A program made the translations under genes and the position numbers. From contig NZ_JAXIVU010000006.1 in NCBI RefSeq assembly GCF_034259425.1, positions 1 through 64,000 on the forward strand: a DNA stretch of 64,000 nucleotides, given 5' to 3'. The notes under the pieces are model-generated. The model did not search any database. It had not been told where the DNA came from and saw only the letters and a list, made by a program, of their open reading frames with translations. Shown piece after piece: positions 1 through 7,097 of this stretch. Within the stretch, counting starts at the first letter, position 1. Every line of letters begins with the position of its first letter. The DNA comes from Denitrificimonas halotolerans (GTDB taxonomy: Bacteria > Pseudomonadota > Gammaproteobacteria > Pseudomonadales > Pseudomonadaceae).

Positions 1-691
1 ACGTGCAGGCAGTGTGGCTGTGCGCCTGCTAGATGATTTTGAAGGCGTGCTGCAAGCCGATGGCTATTCTGGCTATAGCGCGGTCTGCACAGCCAACTCG
101 ATTACGCGCATTGGCTGCTGGGACCACGCACGACGTAAATTTGTTGAGGCCGATAAAAGCGCTGATTCTAAAGCTAAAGCCAAGAAAGGCACAGTGAGTA
201 AAACCGATGTAGCGTTGGGCTATATCCGCAAACTCTATCGCGTAGAGAGCAGTATTGCCGATAAAACCGACGACGAGCGTTTAAAGGCGCGACAAGAAAT
301 CAGCGTGCCAGTGCTGAATGAATTTAAGCTGTGGCTTGAGAAAAACGCTGCAAAAATCATGAAAGGCGGCGCTCTGAGAACAGCCATCGACTACACCTTA
401 AACCAGTGGCAATACCTGGTGGGCTATTGTGAGCGCGGCGATCTTAAGATCAGCAACGCCTTGGCCGAAAATGCCATCCGACCCTTCGCTATTGGCCGTA
501 AAAACTGGTTATTTGCCGACACTCGTAAAGGCGCAGAAGCCAGCGCTGTTTGTTACTCACTGATAGAAACCGCTAAAGCAAATAGCATCGATCCACAAGG
601 CTACATCAAGCATATCCTTGACCACATTGGCGAAGCTGACACATTAGAAAAGCTCGAAGCCCTGCTGCCATGGAATGTAGAGCTGGGTTAA
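1..691 (+). CDS. IS66-family transposase (TnpC), C-terminal part
   Basis: This is the C-terminal part of the large IS66 DDE transposase; the gene enters from beyond the left edge and its frame is open from base 2. The GTG at 14 is only an internal valine. Visible family features are DGYSGYSAV, the CWDHARRKF stretch and the NALAENAIRPFAIGRKNWLF block that carries the last catalytic Glu. The protein ends with the short C-terminal IS66 extension (ETAKANSIDPQGYIKHIL). The stop is TAA at 689-691, followed by 44 bp to the element's right end. The N-terminal half and the accessory tnpA/tnpB genes would lie outside the window, so whether the element is intact cannot be judged. The family call is very safe. 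Confidence 0.93.
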   Translation, partial: RAGSVAVRLLDDFEGVLQADGYSGYSAVCTANSITRIGCWDHARRKFVEADKSADSKAKAKKGTVSKTDVALGYIRKLYRVESSIADKTDDERLKARQEISVPVLNEFKLWLEKNAAKIMKGGALRTAIDYTLNQWQYLVGYCERGDLKISNALAENAIRPFAIGRKNWLFADTRKGAEASAVCYSLIETAKANSIDPQGYIKHILDHIGEADTLEKLEALLPWNVELG

Positions 692-735
692 ACTCGGTAA
701 TTGTTTTGCAATGGTGCTGATTTAAGGGCGCTTAC
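1..735 (+). mobile_element. IS66-type insertion sequence, right part with right terminus
   Basis: Downstream of the transposase stop the sequence ends in GGGCGCTTAC. Read inward this is GTAAGCGCCC, the hallmark start of IS66-family terminal inverted repeats, so I place the right boundary at 735. The left end and any 8-bp target duplication lie outside the window and could not be checked. The element abuts other insertion-sequence debris rather than a host gene. Confidence 0.75.
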
Positions 736-778
736 GAAAAAGCGTGGCTTAGGAGTCCAAGAAAAGGGGTTCACTCCA
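736..778. mobile_element. Possible IS3-like terminal fragment between two other IS remnants
   Basis: The 43 bp between the IS66 end and the tnpB remnant belong to neither. Read on the minus strand, the stretch around 745-771 (TGAACCCCTTTTCTTGGACT) resembles the terminal repeats of some IS3-family elements. No transposase remains. This is recall-based pattern matching and is weak; it could also be unrelated filler. Confidence 0.25.
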
Positions 779-949
779 CATGCCTGTCTCGTACTTGGAC
801 TTTTAATGTTTTGGTGTGCTTTATCATGCTGTATATAATTCCAGTGTACAACCTGTACTGCAAAGGCTTTAGCAGTCTGTTAAGGGGCTGCTTACGCAGC
901 CCTCGCTATCCATCCCCGCACTAAAAGTACGAGGCTTTTCGCTATTTTG
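779..949 (-). mobile_element. Left-end remnant of an IS200/IS605-type tnpB element (copy A)
   Basis: This stretch closely matches the left end of the intact element at 57060-58270. It contains the untranslated left end, with the perfect hairpin GGGCTGC-TTAC-GCAGCCC, and the first 16 codons of tnpB (ATG at 827). The reading frame begins MIKHTKTLKVQVRDRH and then diverges and stops, so the gene is destroyed. The left boundary of the element is inferred at 949/950 from the shared TTTAT-CAAAA junction on the minus strand. The rest of the element has been lost to the later insertions on its left. Confidence 0.85.
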
Positions 950-1300
950 ATAAATAAGTTTAGGATTGATGGTTTTAAGGATTGCAGAGTCGAGTCCGAG
1001 TCGCTGCATTACACTAGGGCGAAACTGTTCCAGTGACACATCATGTTCAGCGACTAACTGATGAATAATTTGTACTGCTTCCGCTTGTTTTAAATCGAGC
1101 GCAATGGAGCGTTTAGAGCGATTGAGGTATTGGTGAGCTGCTGATGAGTCACCGATTTTTGGTGGCAGTTCACGAACTAAATCGACTCGCTCGGGTGCTT
1201 CAATGCGTAATACTTGTGCGCCTAAATCGGCTAGCATCATTGAGGCATAAGGACCAGGAAGTAGGGTGGAAAGGTCTAATACTTTGATATCGCTCAGCAT
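869..1300 (-). pseudogene. CaiB/BaiF-type CoA-transferase, truncated by tnpB element
   Basis: The N-terminal third of a class III CoA-transferase (normally about 400 aa) is present. MLSDIKVLDLSTLLPGPYAS, the LADLGAQVLRIEAP block, the N-R-S-K-R-S-I-A-LDL motif and NPKLIY are all typical. The family moves CoA between carboxylic acids, for example carnitine- or racemase-type substrates. Homology stops exactly after NPKLIY, where the IS left end begins; the last 26 or so codons are read out of IS sequence and are not native. The missing catalytic and C-terminal parts do not occur elsewhere in the window. It is almost certainly non-functional. Confidence 0.85.
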
Positions 1301-1530
1301 GCTTAAAAGGCCTATTATTGAGTGCGAAGAGTTGTTTTGCTGTGGTTAAGTCATGTTTTCTGTGCTTTTCTGTCTTTTTACACAGAGTAAATAACAGGGG
1401 GAAACGCAGTTTTGATAAGTACTACAGGGTTGACATGTACGTCAATACGGGGCGGTAAGGGGCTGTGTTGAGTGGGTAGGGTGCAAGAATAAAATGCGAT
1501 GCTGCAGGAGGGGGACTGTGAGTGGCTCAA

Positions 1531-1555
1531 CTCCTCACCATACAGTGGTGAGGAG
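1531..1555 (-). terminator. Perfect 10-bp hairpin downstream of the carboxynorspermidine synthase gene
   Basis: CTCCTCACCA and TGGTGAGGAG flank a 5-nt loop, about 20 bp beyond the stop of the leftward gene ending at 1575. The position suits a transcription end, but no clear U-tract follows on the minus strand, so termination is inferred. Confidence 0.45.
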
Positions 1556-1574
1556 TAATGAGGAGTCGCGATTA

Positions 1575-2816
1575 CTAAGAGAAATGCAGTGGACGATCGC
1601 CTTGTTCGTCGCGAATGTTAGTTGGTAAACCCATGTGGTTAAGTAGGTTTAAGAATGGTTTGGATGGTAGCTCTTCAACGTTCACCATCTTTTCGACGTC
1701 CCACTCGCCTTGAGCAACTAAAATAGCAGCGGCAACCGGTGGTACTCCTGCTGTATAAGAAATACCTTGGGAGCCTACTTCGTTGTAGGCATCTTGGTGG
1801 TCTGCCACATTGTAAATAAATACTTCGCGTTCTTGACCGTCTTTTTGCCCTTTAACTAGATCACCAATACAGGTTTTTCCGGTGTAGTTAGGTGCTAGAG
1901 ATGAAGGGTTGGGTAGAACGGCTTTCACTACTTTCAGTGGAATGACTTCTAAACCTTCGGCGGTTGTAACCGGCTGTTCAGACAGTAAGCCTAAGCTGTT
2001 CAAAACATTGAATACATTGATGTAGTGCTCGCCAAAGCCCATCCAAAAACGAATGTTAGGAACATTCAGATTTTTTGACAGTGAGTGAATTTCATCATGA
2101 CCGGTCATATAACTCGTTTGCTCACCGACTACCGGTAAGTTATCGGTACGCTTGACTTCGAACATTTTGTTCTGCGTCCACTGAGCGTTTTGCCAAGACC
2201 ATACACGACCGGTGAATTCACGGAAGTTGATTTCAGGGTCAAAGTTGGTGGCAAAGTAGTGGCCGTGGTGACCGGCGTTAATATCGATAATGTCGATGGA
2301 GTCGATGCTGTCGAAATAATCTTCTTGAGCCAGTGCGGCATAGGCGTTGACTACGCCGGGATCAAAACCTACGCCTAAAATAGCAGTGATCTTGTTTTCT
2401 GCGCACACGGTTTTACGTTTCCATTCGTAATTTTCGTACCAAGGTGGTGTTTCGCAGATTTTGTCTGGATCTTCGTGAATTGCTGTGTCGAGGTAAGCCG
2501 CACCGGTTTCAATACAAGCACTGAGTACGGCCATATTCAAAAAGGCTGAACCGACGTTAATCACGATCTGAGATTGCGTCTCACGAATCAAAGCAGCTGT
2601 AGCCGCTACGTCTAAAGCATCCAATGCATAGCACTGAATGGTTCCAGCACGTTTCATACTGCCTTTTTCTTCGACACTTTTGGTGATTTCTTCACACTTT
2701 GTAAGGGTGCGTGAAGCTAATGCGATTTGCCCAAGGATGTCATTGTGTTGTGCGCATTTGTGCGCTACAACTTGTGCAACACCGCCGGCACCAATAATCA
2801 GAACGTTTTTTTTCAT
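1575..2816 (-). CDS. Carboxynorspermidine synthase (saccharopine dehydrogenase family)
   Basis: This 413-aa protein belongs to the saccharopine-dehydrogenase-like reductases. The N-terminal Rossmann motif GAGGVAQVVA (about residues 9-18) should bind NADPH. Family blocks such as VGSAFLNMAVLSACIETGAAYLDTA and LGVGFDPGVVNAYAA are present. In the alternative polyamine route the enzyme condenses aspartate semialdehyde with putrescine (giving carboxyspermidine) or diaminopropane (giving carboxynorspermidine). The upstream neighbour, 41 bp away on the same strand, is the matching decarboxylase, which makes the assignment strong. The ATG at 2816 is preceded by a purine-rich stretch. Length is normal for the family. 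Confidence 0.9.
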   Translation of the reverse strand: MKKNVLIIGAGGVAQVVAHKCAQHNDILGQIALASRTLTKCEEITKSVEEKGSMKRAGTIQCYALDALDVAATAALIRETQSQIVINVGSAFLNMAVLSACIETGAAYLDTAIHEDPDKICETPPWYENYEWKRKTVCAENKITAILGVGFDPGVVNAYAALAQEDYFDSIDSIDIIDINAGHHGHYFATNFDPEINFREFTGRVWSWQNAQWTQNKMFEVKRTDNLPVVGEQTSYMTGHDEIHSLSKNLNVPNIRFWMGFGEHYINVFNVLNSLGLLSEQPVTTAEGLEVIPLKVVKAVLPNPSSLAPNYTGKTCIGDLVKGQKDGQEREVFIYNVADHQDAYNEVGSQGISYTAGVPPVAAAILVAQGEWDVEKMVNVEELPSKPFLNLLNHMGLPTNIRDEQGDRPLHFS

Positions 2817-2857
2817 TTAGGATTCAACTCCACATTGAATACAGCTTAAGCAAGGGC

Positions 2858-3955
2858 TCAGGAGAGCCCTTGCACAAAGTCGCCGTAAGTAAACTCCTTA
2901 ATGAGTTCAATACGGCCGTCTAGTTGCTTAACAGCAATTGCAGGCATTTTTACACCGTTAAACCAATTTTTCTTAACCATGGTGTAGCCCGCAGTATCTT
3001 GAAAAGATAAACGGTCACCAATCTGTAAGGGTTGTTCAAATTTGAATTCACCGAAAATATCACCGGCTAAACAAGATTTTCCGCACACCATATATTCGTG
3101 CTCACCGGTATTGGGTAGCAGTTTGGCACTTTCACGATAAATCAGTAGATCCAGTAAATGCGCTTCAATGGAGCTATCGACGATGGCTATATTTTTTCCA
3201 TTGAACAAGGTGTCTAAAACAGTCACTTCTAAGGTGCAGCTCTTGGTAATCGCTGCTTCACCTGGTTCAAGATATACTTGCACGCCCCAGCGCTCAGAGA
3301 AGTGTTTCAGGCGTTGGCAGAAAGCATCGAGGGGGTAGTTTTCACCGGTAAAATGAATACCACCACCTAAGCTTATCCACTCAACTTGGCTTAATAGCTC
3401 ACCATAACGTGCTTCAATGCCACAGAGCATTGCATCAAAGCGCTCAAAGCTCGTGTTTTCACAGTTGTTGTGGAACATGAAACCAGAAATTTGGTCGATC
3501 ACTTGTACTATTTTGCTGGGGTCCTGTTCACCAAGACGGCTGAATGGGCGGGCAGGATCAGCCAGAATGAATTCAGAGGTGCTCACCCCTGGATTGATTC
3601 GGAGGCCACGTACATGATTGCGGGATATTTGATCAAAACGCTGCAGTTGACTGATGGAGTTGAAAATAATTTTATCGCTGTTGGCTAAAACCTCAGCAAT
3701 TTCATCATCAGCATAGGCCACGCTATAAGCATGGGTTTCACCGGAAAATTTTTCACGGCCCAGTTTCACTTCAAACAAAGACGACGAGGTGGTGCCATCC
3801 ATGTATTGCTCCATCAGGTCAAACACTGACCAAGTGGCAAAACATTTTAAAGCCAGCAGGGCTTTAGCTCCTGAGTGCTGACGAACATAGGCGATTTTTT
3901 CCATGTTCTTAAGCAGTAGGTTTTTGTCGATTAAGTAATAGGGCGTTTTTAGCAT
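2858..3955 (-). CDS. nspC: Carboxynorspermidine/carboxyspermidine decarboxylase
   Basis: This is a PLP-dependent fold-III (alanine racemase-like) decarboxylase of about 365 aa. LALKCFA near residue 37 supplies the PLP lysine. The EPGEAA phosphate-binding motif and CGKSCLAGD, which carries the active-site cysteine, follow in the usual order. The enzyme releases CO2 from carboxy(nor)spermidine to yield spermidine or norspermidine. I chose the ATG at 3955 over an upstream in-frame GTG at 3967, because TGAGG sits 6 nt before the ATG. It is the first gene of a two-gene leftward operon with the synthase. An AT-rich region upstream (about 4020-4150) probably holds the promoter. Confidence 0.92.
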   Translation of the reverse strand: MLKTPYYLIDKNLLLKNMEKIAYVRQHSGAKALLALKCFATWSVFDLMEQYMDGTTSSSLFEVKLGREKFSGETHAYSVAYADDEIAEVLANSDKIIFNSISQLQRFDQISRNHVRGLRINPGVSTSEFILADPARPFSRLGEQDPSKIVQVIDQISGFMFHNNCENTSFERFDAMLCGIEARYGELLSQVEWISLGGGIHFTGENYPLDAFCQRLKHFSERWGVQVYLEPGEAAITKSCTLEVTVLDTLFNGKNIAIVDSSIEAHLLDLLIYRESAKLLPNTGEHEYMVCGKSCLAGDIFGEFKFEQPLQIGDRLSFQDTAGYTMVKKNWFNGVKMPAIAVKQLDGRIELIKEFTYGDFVQGLS

Positions 3956-4398
3956 CACAGGCCTCACACCATGCTCAGGCTGATAGATTGAGCGTGGTTT
4001 AAATTAAGCAAAGCGCGCGATTATATAGAAAAAAATTCATTAGTCATCACCTTTAATCAGCTAATTTTTAACTGCTTTTAAAAGTGCTTAAATCTCTAGA
4101 TTAACTGGTTAAAATCAGGGAAAAATAAAAGAATAGAAGATTGTTTGCATTGATAATTTTATTGGGGTTTTTCGGGATGATAAAAATGGCAGCTAAAAAC
4201 CTGAAGGCCCCTAAGTGATCGCGGTTGTGGCACACTGTCTAATCTCTAGCTCAAGGTGATAAAACCTAGTCTTAAGGTTAGGGGGGATGACACCAGCCCT
4301 GAAGGGTGCGGTTGTAAAGGCTGTAGTACATGCTTTGAGTGGTGTGTAGTTGCTGTGCCGAATTGTTTCATACATATCTACTATAGGAAGAATGCATT
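3956..4398. other. 443-bp divergent intergenic region between nspC and the SPFH gene
   Basis: No convincing gene is present. The half nearer nspC is very AT-rich and suits a leftward promoter. The half nearer the SPFH gene (about 4205-4350) is more GC-rich, with short self-complementary stretches (CCTA...TAGG near 4267-4283; CAGCCCTGAAGGGTG near 4294-4308). I do not recognise a known riboswitch or RNA family in it. Confidence 0.4.
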
Positions 4399-5352
4399 AT
4401 GGAAAGCACGTTAATTATTACAGGTATTATAGCGGTTTTAATCGTCGTCACTTTGGTGAAAACAATTTGTATCGTGCCGCAAGCAGAGGTCCAAGTCATT
4501 GAGCGTCTTGGTCGGTTTCATCGTGTACTCAGTGGTGGACTTAATATCCTCGTTCCTTTTGTTGATCAGGTGAGAGCACGCTATAACACCCAAGAGCAAT
4601 TGATTGATATTCCCTCGCAACAGGTGATCACTTCGGATAACGTGCAAATTACTATCGATGGTGTGGTTTTTTTGCGTGTGAATGATGCCGAAAAGGCCAC
4701 CTATGAAATTAAAGATCTGCATACGTCAATCTCTCAATTGGCACAAACTACTTTGCGCTCAGAAATTGGGAAAATGGAACTCGATAGTACATTGTCCAGT
4801 CGTGATGAAATGAACCAAGCCTTGCTCAGTGCTTTAGATGCGGCTTCGGGAGGTTGGGGAGCTAAAGTGACGCGGGTTGAAATCAGTGATATTTCTGTTT
4901 CAGCGAATGTGCAGCAGGCTATGGAGCTGCAATTGCAAGCAACTCGGGAGCGTCGAGCAATTGAGACTAAAGCTGAGGCAGATAAGAACGCGACAATCTA
5001 TAAAGCAGAAGGTGATCGAGCACAAGCCTTTATGCAGGCTGAGGCAATGGAGCGTATGGCTGAAGCAAAGAAAAAAGAGGCTGTACTCTTGGCTGAAGCG
5101 GCCCAGCAAGAAGAAATCTTGTTAGCTTCAGGTCAAAAGCAAGCTTTGGAGTTGATCACTGAAGGTTTGCGTGAAAACCCACAAACAGGGGAGTTTATTT
5201 TGGCTAAAGAGCGGATAGCAGCTTGGGAGGGAATTGCTGCCAGTGATAGTCAGAATAAAATTGTTGTACCTTATGAGGCAGCTCACTTAATTGGCAGCTT
5301 AACGTTGCTTAAAGATATGGTAGGGCAAGCTCAAAAAGATAAAGACGCATAG
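4399..5352 (+). CDS. SPFH/band-7 (stomatin-like, QmcA-type) membrane protein
   Basis: The 317-aa protein starts with one transmembrane anchor (about residues 5-25). A band-7/SPFH domain follows (VPQAEVQVIERLGRFHRVLSGG, then DNVQITIDGVVFLRV), and then a long Glu/Ala/Lys-rich coiled coil (about 175-245). Such proteins form large oligomeric rings in the inner membrane and are linked to membrane quality control and FtsH-type protease regulation. The partner NfeD-like gene follows after 49 bp, the usual ybbK/ybbJ arrangement. The ATG at 4399 is preceded by AGGAAG. Which E. coli paralogue it equals (QmcA or a slipin) is inferred from length and context. Confidence 0.88.
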   Translation: MESTLIITGIIAVLIVVTLVKTICIVPQAEVQVIERLGRFHRVLSGGLNILVPFVDQVRARYNTQEQLIDIPSQQVITSDNVQITIDGVVFLRVNDAEKATYEIKDLHTSISQLAQTTLRSEIGKMELDSTLSSRDEMNQALLSALDAASGGWGAKVTRVEISDISVSANVQQAMELQLQATRERRAIETKAEADKNATIYKAEGDRAQAFMQAEAMERMAEAKKKEAVLLAEAAQQEEILLASGQKQALELITEGLRENPQTGEFILAKERIAAWEGIAASDSQNKIVVPYEAAHLIGSLTLLKDMVGQAQKDKDA

Positions 5353-5401
5353 GTTAAAGGCATCGGCTGAGTGTATTATTCAGTCGAGCAAGGAGAGCAG
5401 G

Positions 5402-5851
5402 ATGGTGGAACAATCTTTAATCTGGTGGGTGTTGGTCAGCTTAGGTATTGGGTTGATTATAGCTGAGTTGTTTGTTGGTACTTTTGTCATTTTATGGTTC
5501 GGTATAGGAGCTATTTTAGTAGGCGGGCTAACTTTTTTTGTGACTGATCTGAATATAGGGTTGCAAGCTTTGCTGGCGGTGGTTAGTGGAGGTGCGCTGA
5601 TGTTTGCGTTACGCCGACGTTACACCACTACACGCAATGCAGAGCCTGAATTAATGTACACCTTTTCGGCCACTGAAGGGCGTTTGCATATCAGCCAGCA
5701 AGGGACTGTTTCGGTTTTCGCTAATGGTACGTTTTGGAGTATCCAAAATATCGACAGCATTAAGCCGGAAGCTTGTATTGAAGGTGCGACTGTTTCTATT
5801 CTTGAGTTTAGAAACAATCAAGCAGTCATTGCAACAGATGAGGGAAGGTGA
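5402..5851 (+). CDS. NfeD-like membrane protein (partner of SPFH protein)
   Basis: The 149-aa protein has two to three hydrophobic segments (about residues 8-30, 32-50 and 52-68). A C-terminal OB-fold-like domain of about 65 residues follows (GRLHISQQGTVSVFANGTFWSI...), typical of short NfeD/YbbJ proteins. It probably binds the adjacent SPFH protein in the inner membrane. A good ribosome site (AAGGAGAG) precedes ATG 5402. No protease domain is present, so this is the short NfeD class. Confidence 0.85.
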   Translation: MVEQSLIWWVLVSLGIGLIIAELFVGTFVILWFGIGAILVGGLTFFVTDLNIGLQALLAVVSGGALMFALRRRYTTTRNAEPELMYTFSATEGRLHISQQGTVSVFANGTFWSIQNIDSIKPEACIEGATVSILEFRNNQAVIATDEGR

Positions 5852-5900
5852 GTGCTTGGAGCGGGTCTTGCTATTTAAACCTTTATCTATATTCATCAAA

Positions 5901-5919
5901 CTGTCATGTTTAGTCTTTA
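5901..5919 (+). promoter_or_regulatory. Weak Pho-box candidate upstream of pstS
   Basis: CTGTCAT followed by GTTT and a degenerate AGTCTTT gives one good and one poor PhoB heptamer, about 85 bp before the pstS start. Regulation by PhoB is expected for pstS, but this site is much poorer than the ones upstream of pstC and phoB. Confidence 0.4.
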
Positions 5920-6002
5920 CTATGCATGACATCGGATGGCGCAGGCTTCCGTGCTGATGTAAAAACATCAGATCTGCTTGATGAATAAATCGGAGTAAAG
6001 GT

Positions 6003-6977
6003 ATGACCTCGAAAATGAAAGCCCTGGTTGCATCGTTAAGTCTTTGCACGGCATTCTCAACGTTTTCTGCTACAGCAGCAGTGGATGCGAATTTGCCAAA
6101 CTATGAGCGGGCCAGTGGTATCTCAGGCAACCTCACCAGCATCGGCTCGGATACGCTGGCGAACTTGATGACATTATGGTCACAAGAATTTAAAAAGAAT
6201 TATCCAAATGTCAATGTGCAGATTCAGGCTGCGGGTTCTTCAACTGCGCCACCAGCCTTAGCAGAGGGTACTGCGAATATGGGGCCAATGTCACGGATGA
6301 TGAAAGATAGCGAAATCCAAGCCTTTGAAGCGCGTCATGGTTATCGCCCGACACCGGTTCCTGTGGCGATTGACGCCTTGGCAGTATATGTGCACAAAGA
6401 TAACCCTATTAAAGGTCTAACTATCGAGCAGGTGGATGCTATTTTTTCCTCAACCCGTCGTTGTGGTACAGGTGAAGATGTGACCCGCTGGGGCGATTTA
6501 GGTTTAACTGATGCTTGGGCAGAACGTCCCATTCAGTTGTATGGGCGTAACTCAGTTTCAGGCACCTATGGCTACTTTAAAGACAATGCACTGTGTAAAG
6601 GTGACTTTAAAAACAGTGTAAATGAGCAGCCAGGTTCTGCATCAGTGGTGCAGTCAGTGTCATCATCATTGAATGCTATCGGTTACTCAGGTATCGGTTA
6701 CCGCACTTCATCTGTGCGTGCAGTACCTTTGGCTGCGAAAGAGGGGGAGGCTTACATTGATGCGACTCCAGAGCAGGCTGCAAGTGGTGATTTCCCGTTG
6801 TCTCGTTATTTGTATGTGTATGTAAATAAGCGTCCTAATCAAGCTTTAGCACCGTTAGATCGTGAGTTCGTCAAGTTGATGCTGTCGAAACAAGGGCAGG
6901 AAGTCGTGAACCGTGATGGTTATGTACCTTTACCTGCGGCGGTGGTTGAGCGTTTATATAAAGAATTGGAACTTTAA
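6003..6977 (+). CDS. pstS: Phosphate ABC transporter periplasmic binding protein
   Basis: The 324-aa protein has a Sec signal peptide (MTSKMKALVASLSLCTAFST, cleavage near ATAAVDA). The mature domain is PstS-like: ITSIGSDTLANLM near the N-terminus, AAGSSTAPPALAEGTANMGPMSR, and the GRNSVSGTYGYF phosphate-loop motif. It captures periplasmic phosphate and delivers it to the PstCAB importer encoded next. The start is preceded by GGAGTAAAGGT. A strong terminator lies just downstream, so pstS can be transcribed separately and at a higher level than the transporter genes. Length is normal. Confidence 0.93.
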   Translation: MTSKMKALVASLSLCTAFSTFSATAAVDANLPNYERASGISGNLTSIGSDTLANLMTLWSQEFKKNYPNVNVQIQAAGSSTAPPALAEGTANMGPMSRMMKDSEIQAFEARHGYRPTPVPVAIDALAVYVHKDNPIKGLTIEQVDAIFSSTRRCGTGEDVTRWGDLGLTDAWAERPIQLYGRNSVSGTYGYFKDNALCKGDFKNSVNEQPGSASVVQSVSSSLNAIGYSGIGYRTSSVRAVPLAAKEGEAYIDATPEQAASGDFPLSRYLYVYVNKRPNQALAPLDREFVKLMLSKQGQEVVNRDGYVPLPAAVVERLYKELEL

Positions 6978-7008
6978 GTGCTCAATCGGCAGCGATAGTG
7001 TAATACAG

Positions 7009-7036
7009 AAGGGGCTTCGGCCCCTTTTTCTTTTTG
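7009..7036 (+). terminator. Intrinsic terminator after pstS
   Basis: AAGGGGC-TTCG-GCCCCTT forms a very stable tetraloop hairpin followed by a T-rich run. It separates pstS from pstC and overlaps the start of the pstC Pho box. Confidence 0.9.
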
Positions 7037-7051
7037 TCATTTTTCTGTCAC
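7034..7051 (+). promoter_or_regulatory. Pho box upstream of pstC
   Basis: TTGTCAT-TTTT-CTGTCAC is two 7-bp PhoB half-sites with an 11-bp repeat, nearly the textbook consensus. It lies 46 bp before the pstC start and directly after the pstS terminator. This gives pstCAB-phoU its own PhoB-dependent promoter. Confidence 0.85.
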
Positions 7052-7097
7052 ACAAAAGACTTAAAGTGGGCACACGTTAAATTCCAAGGGTCTAACC

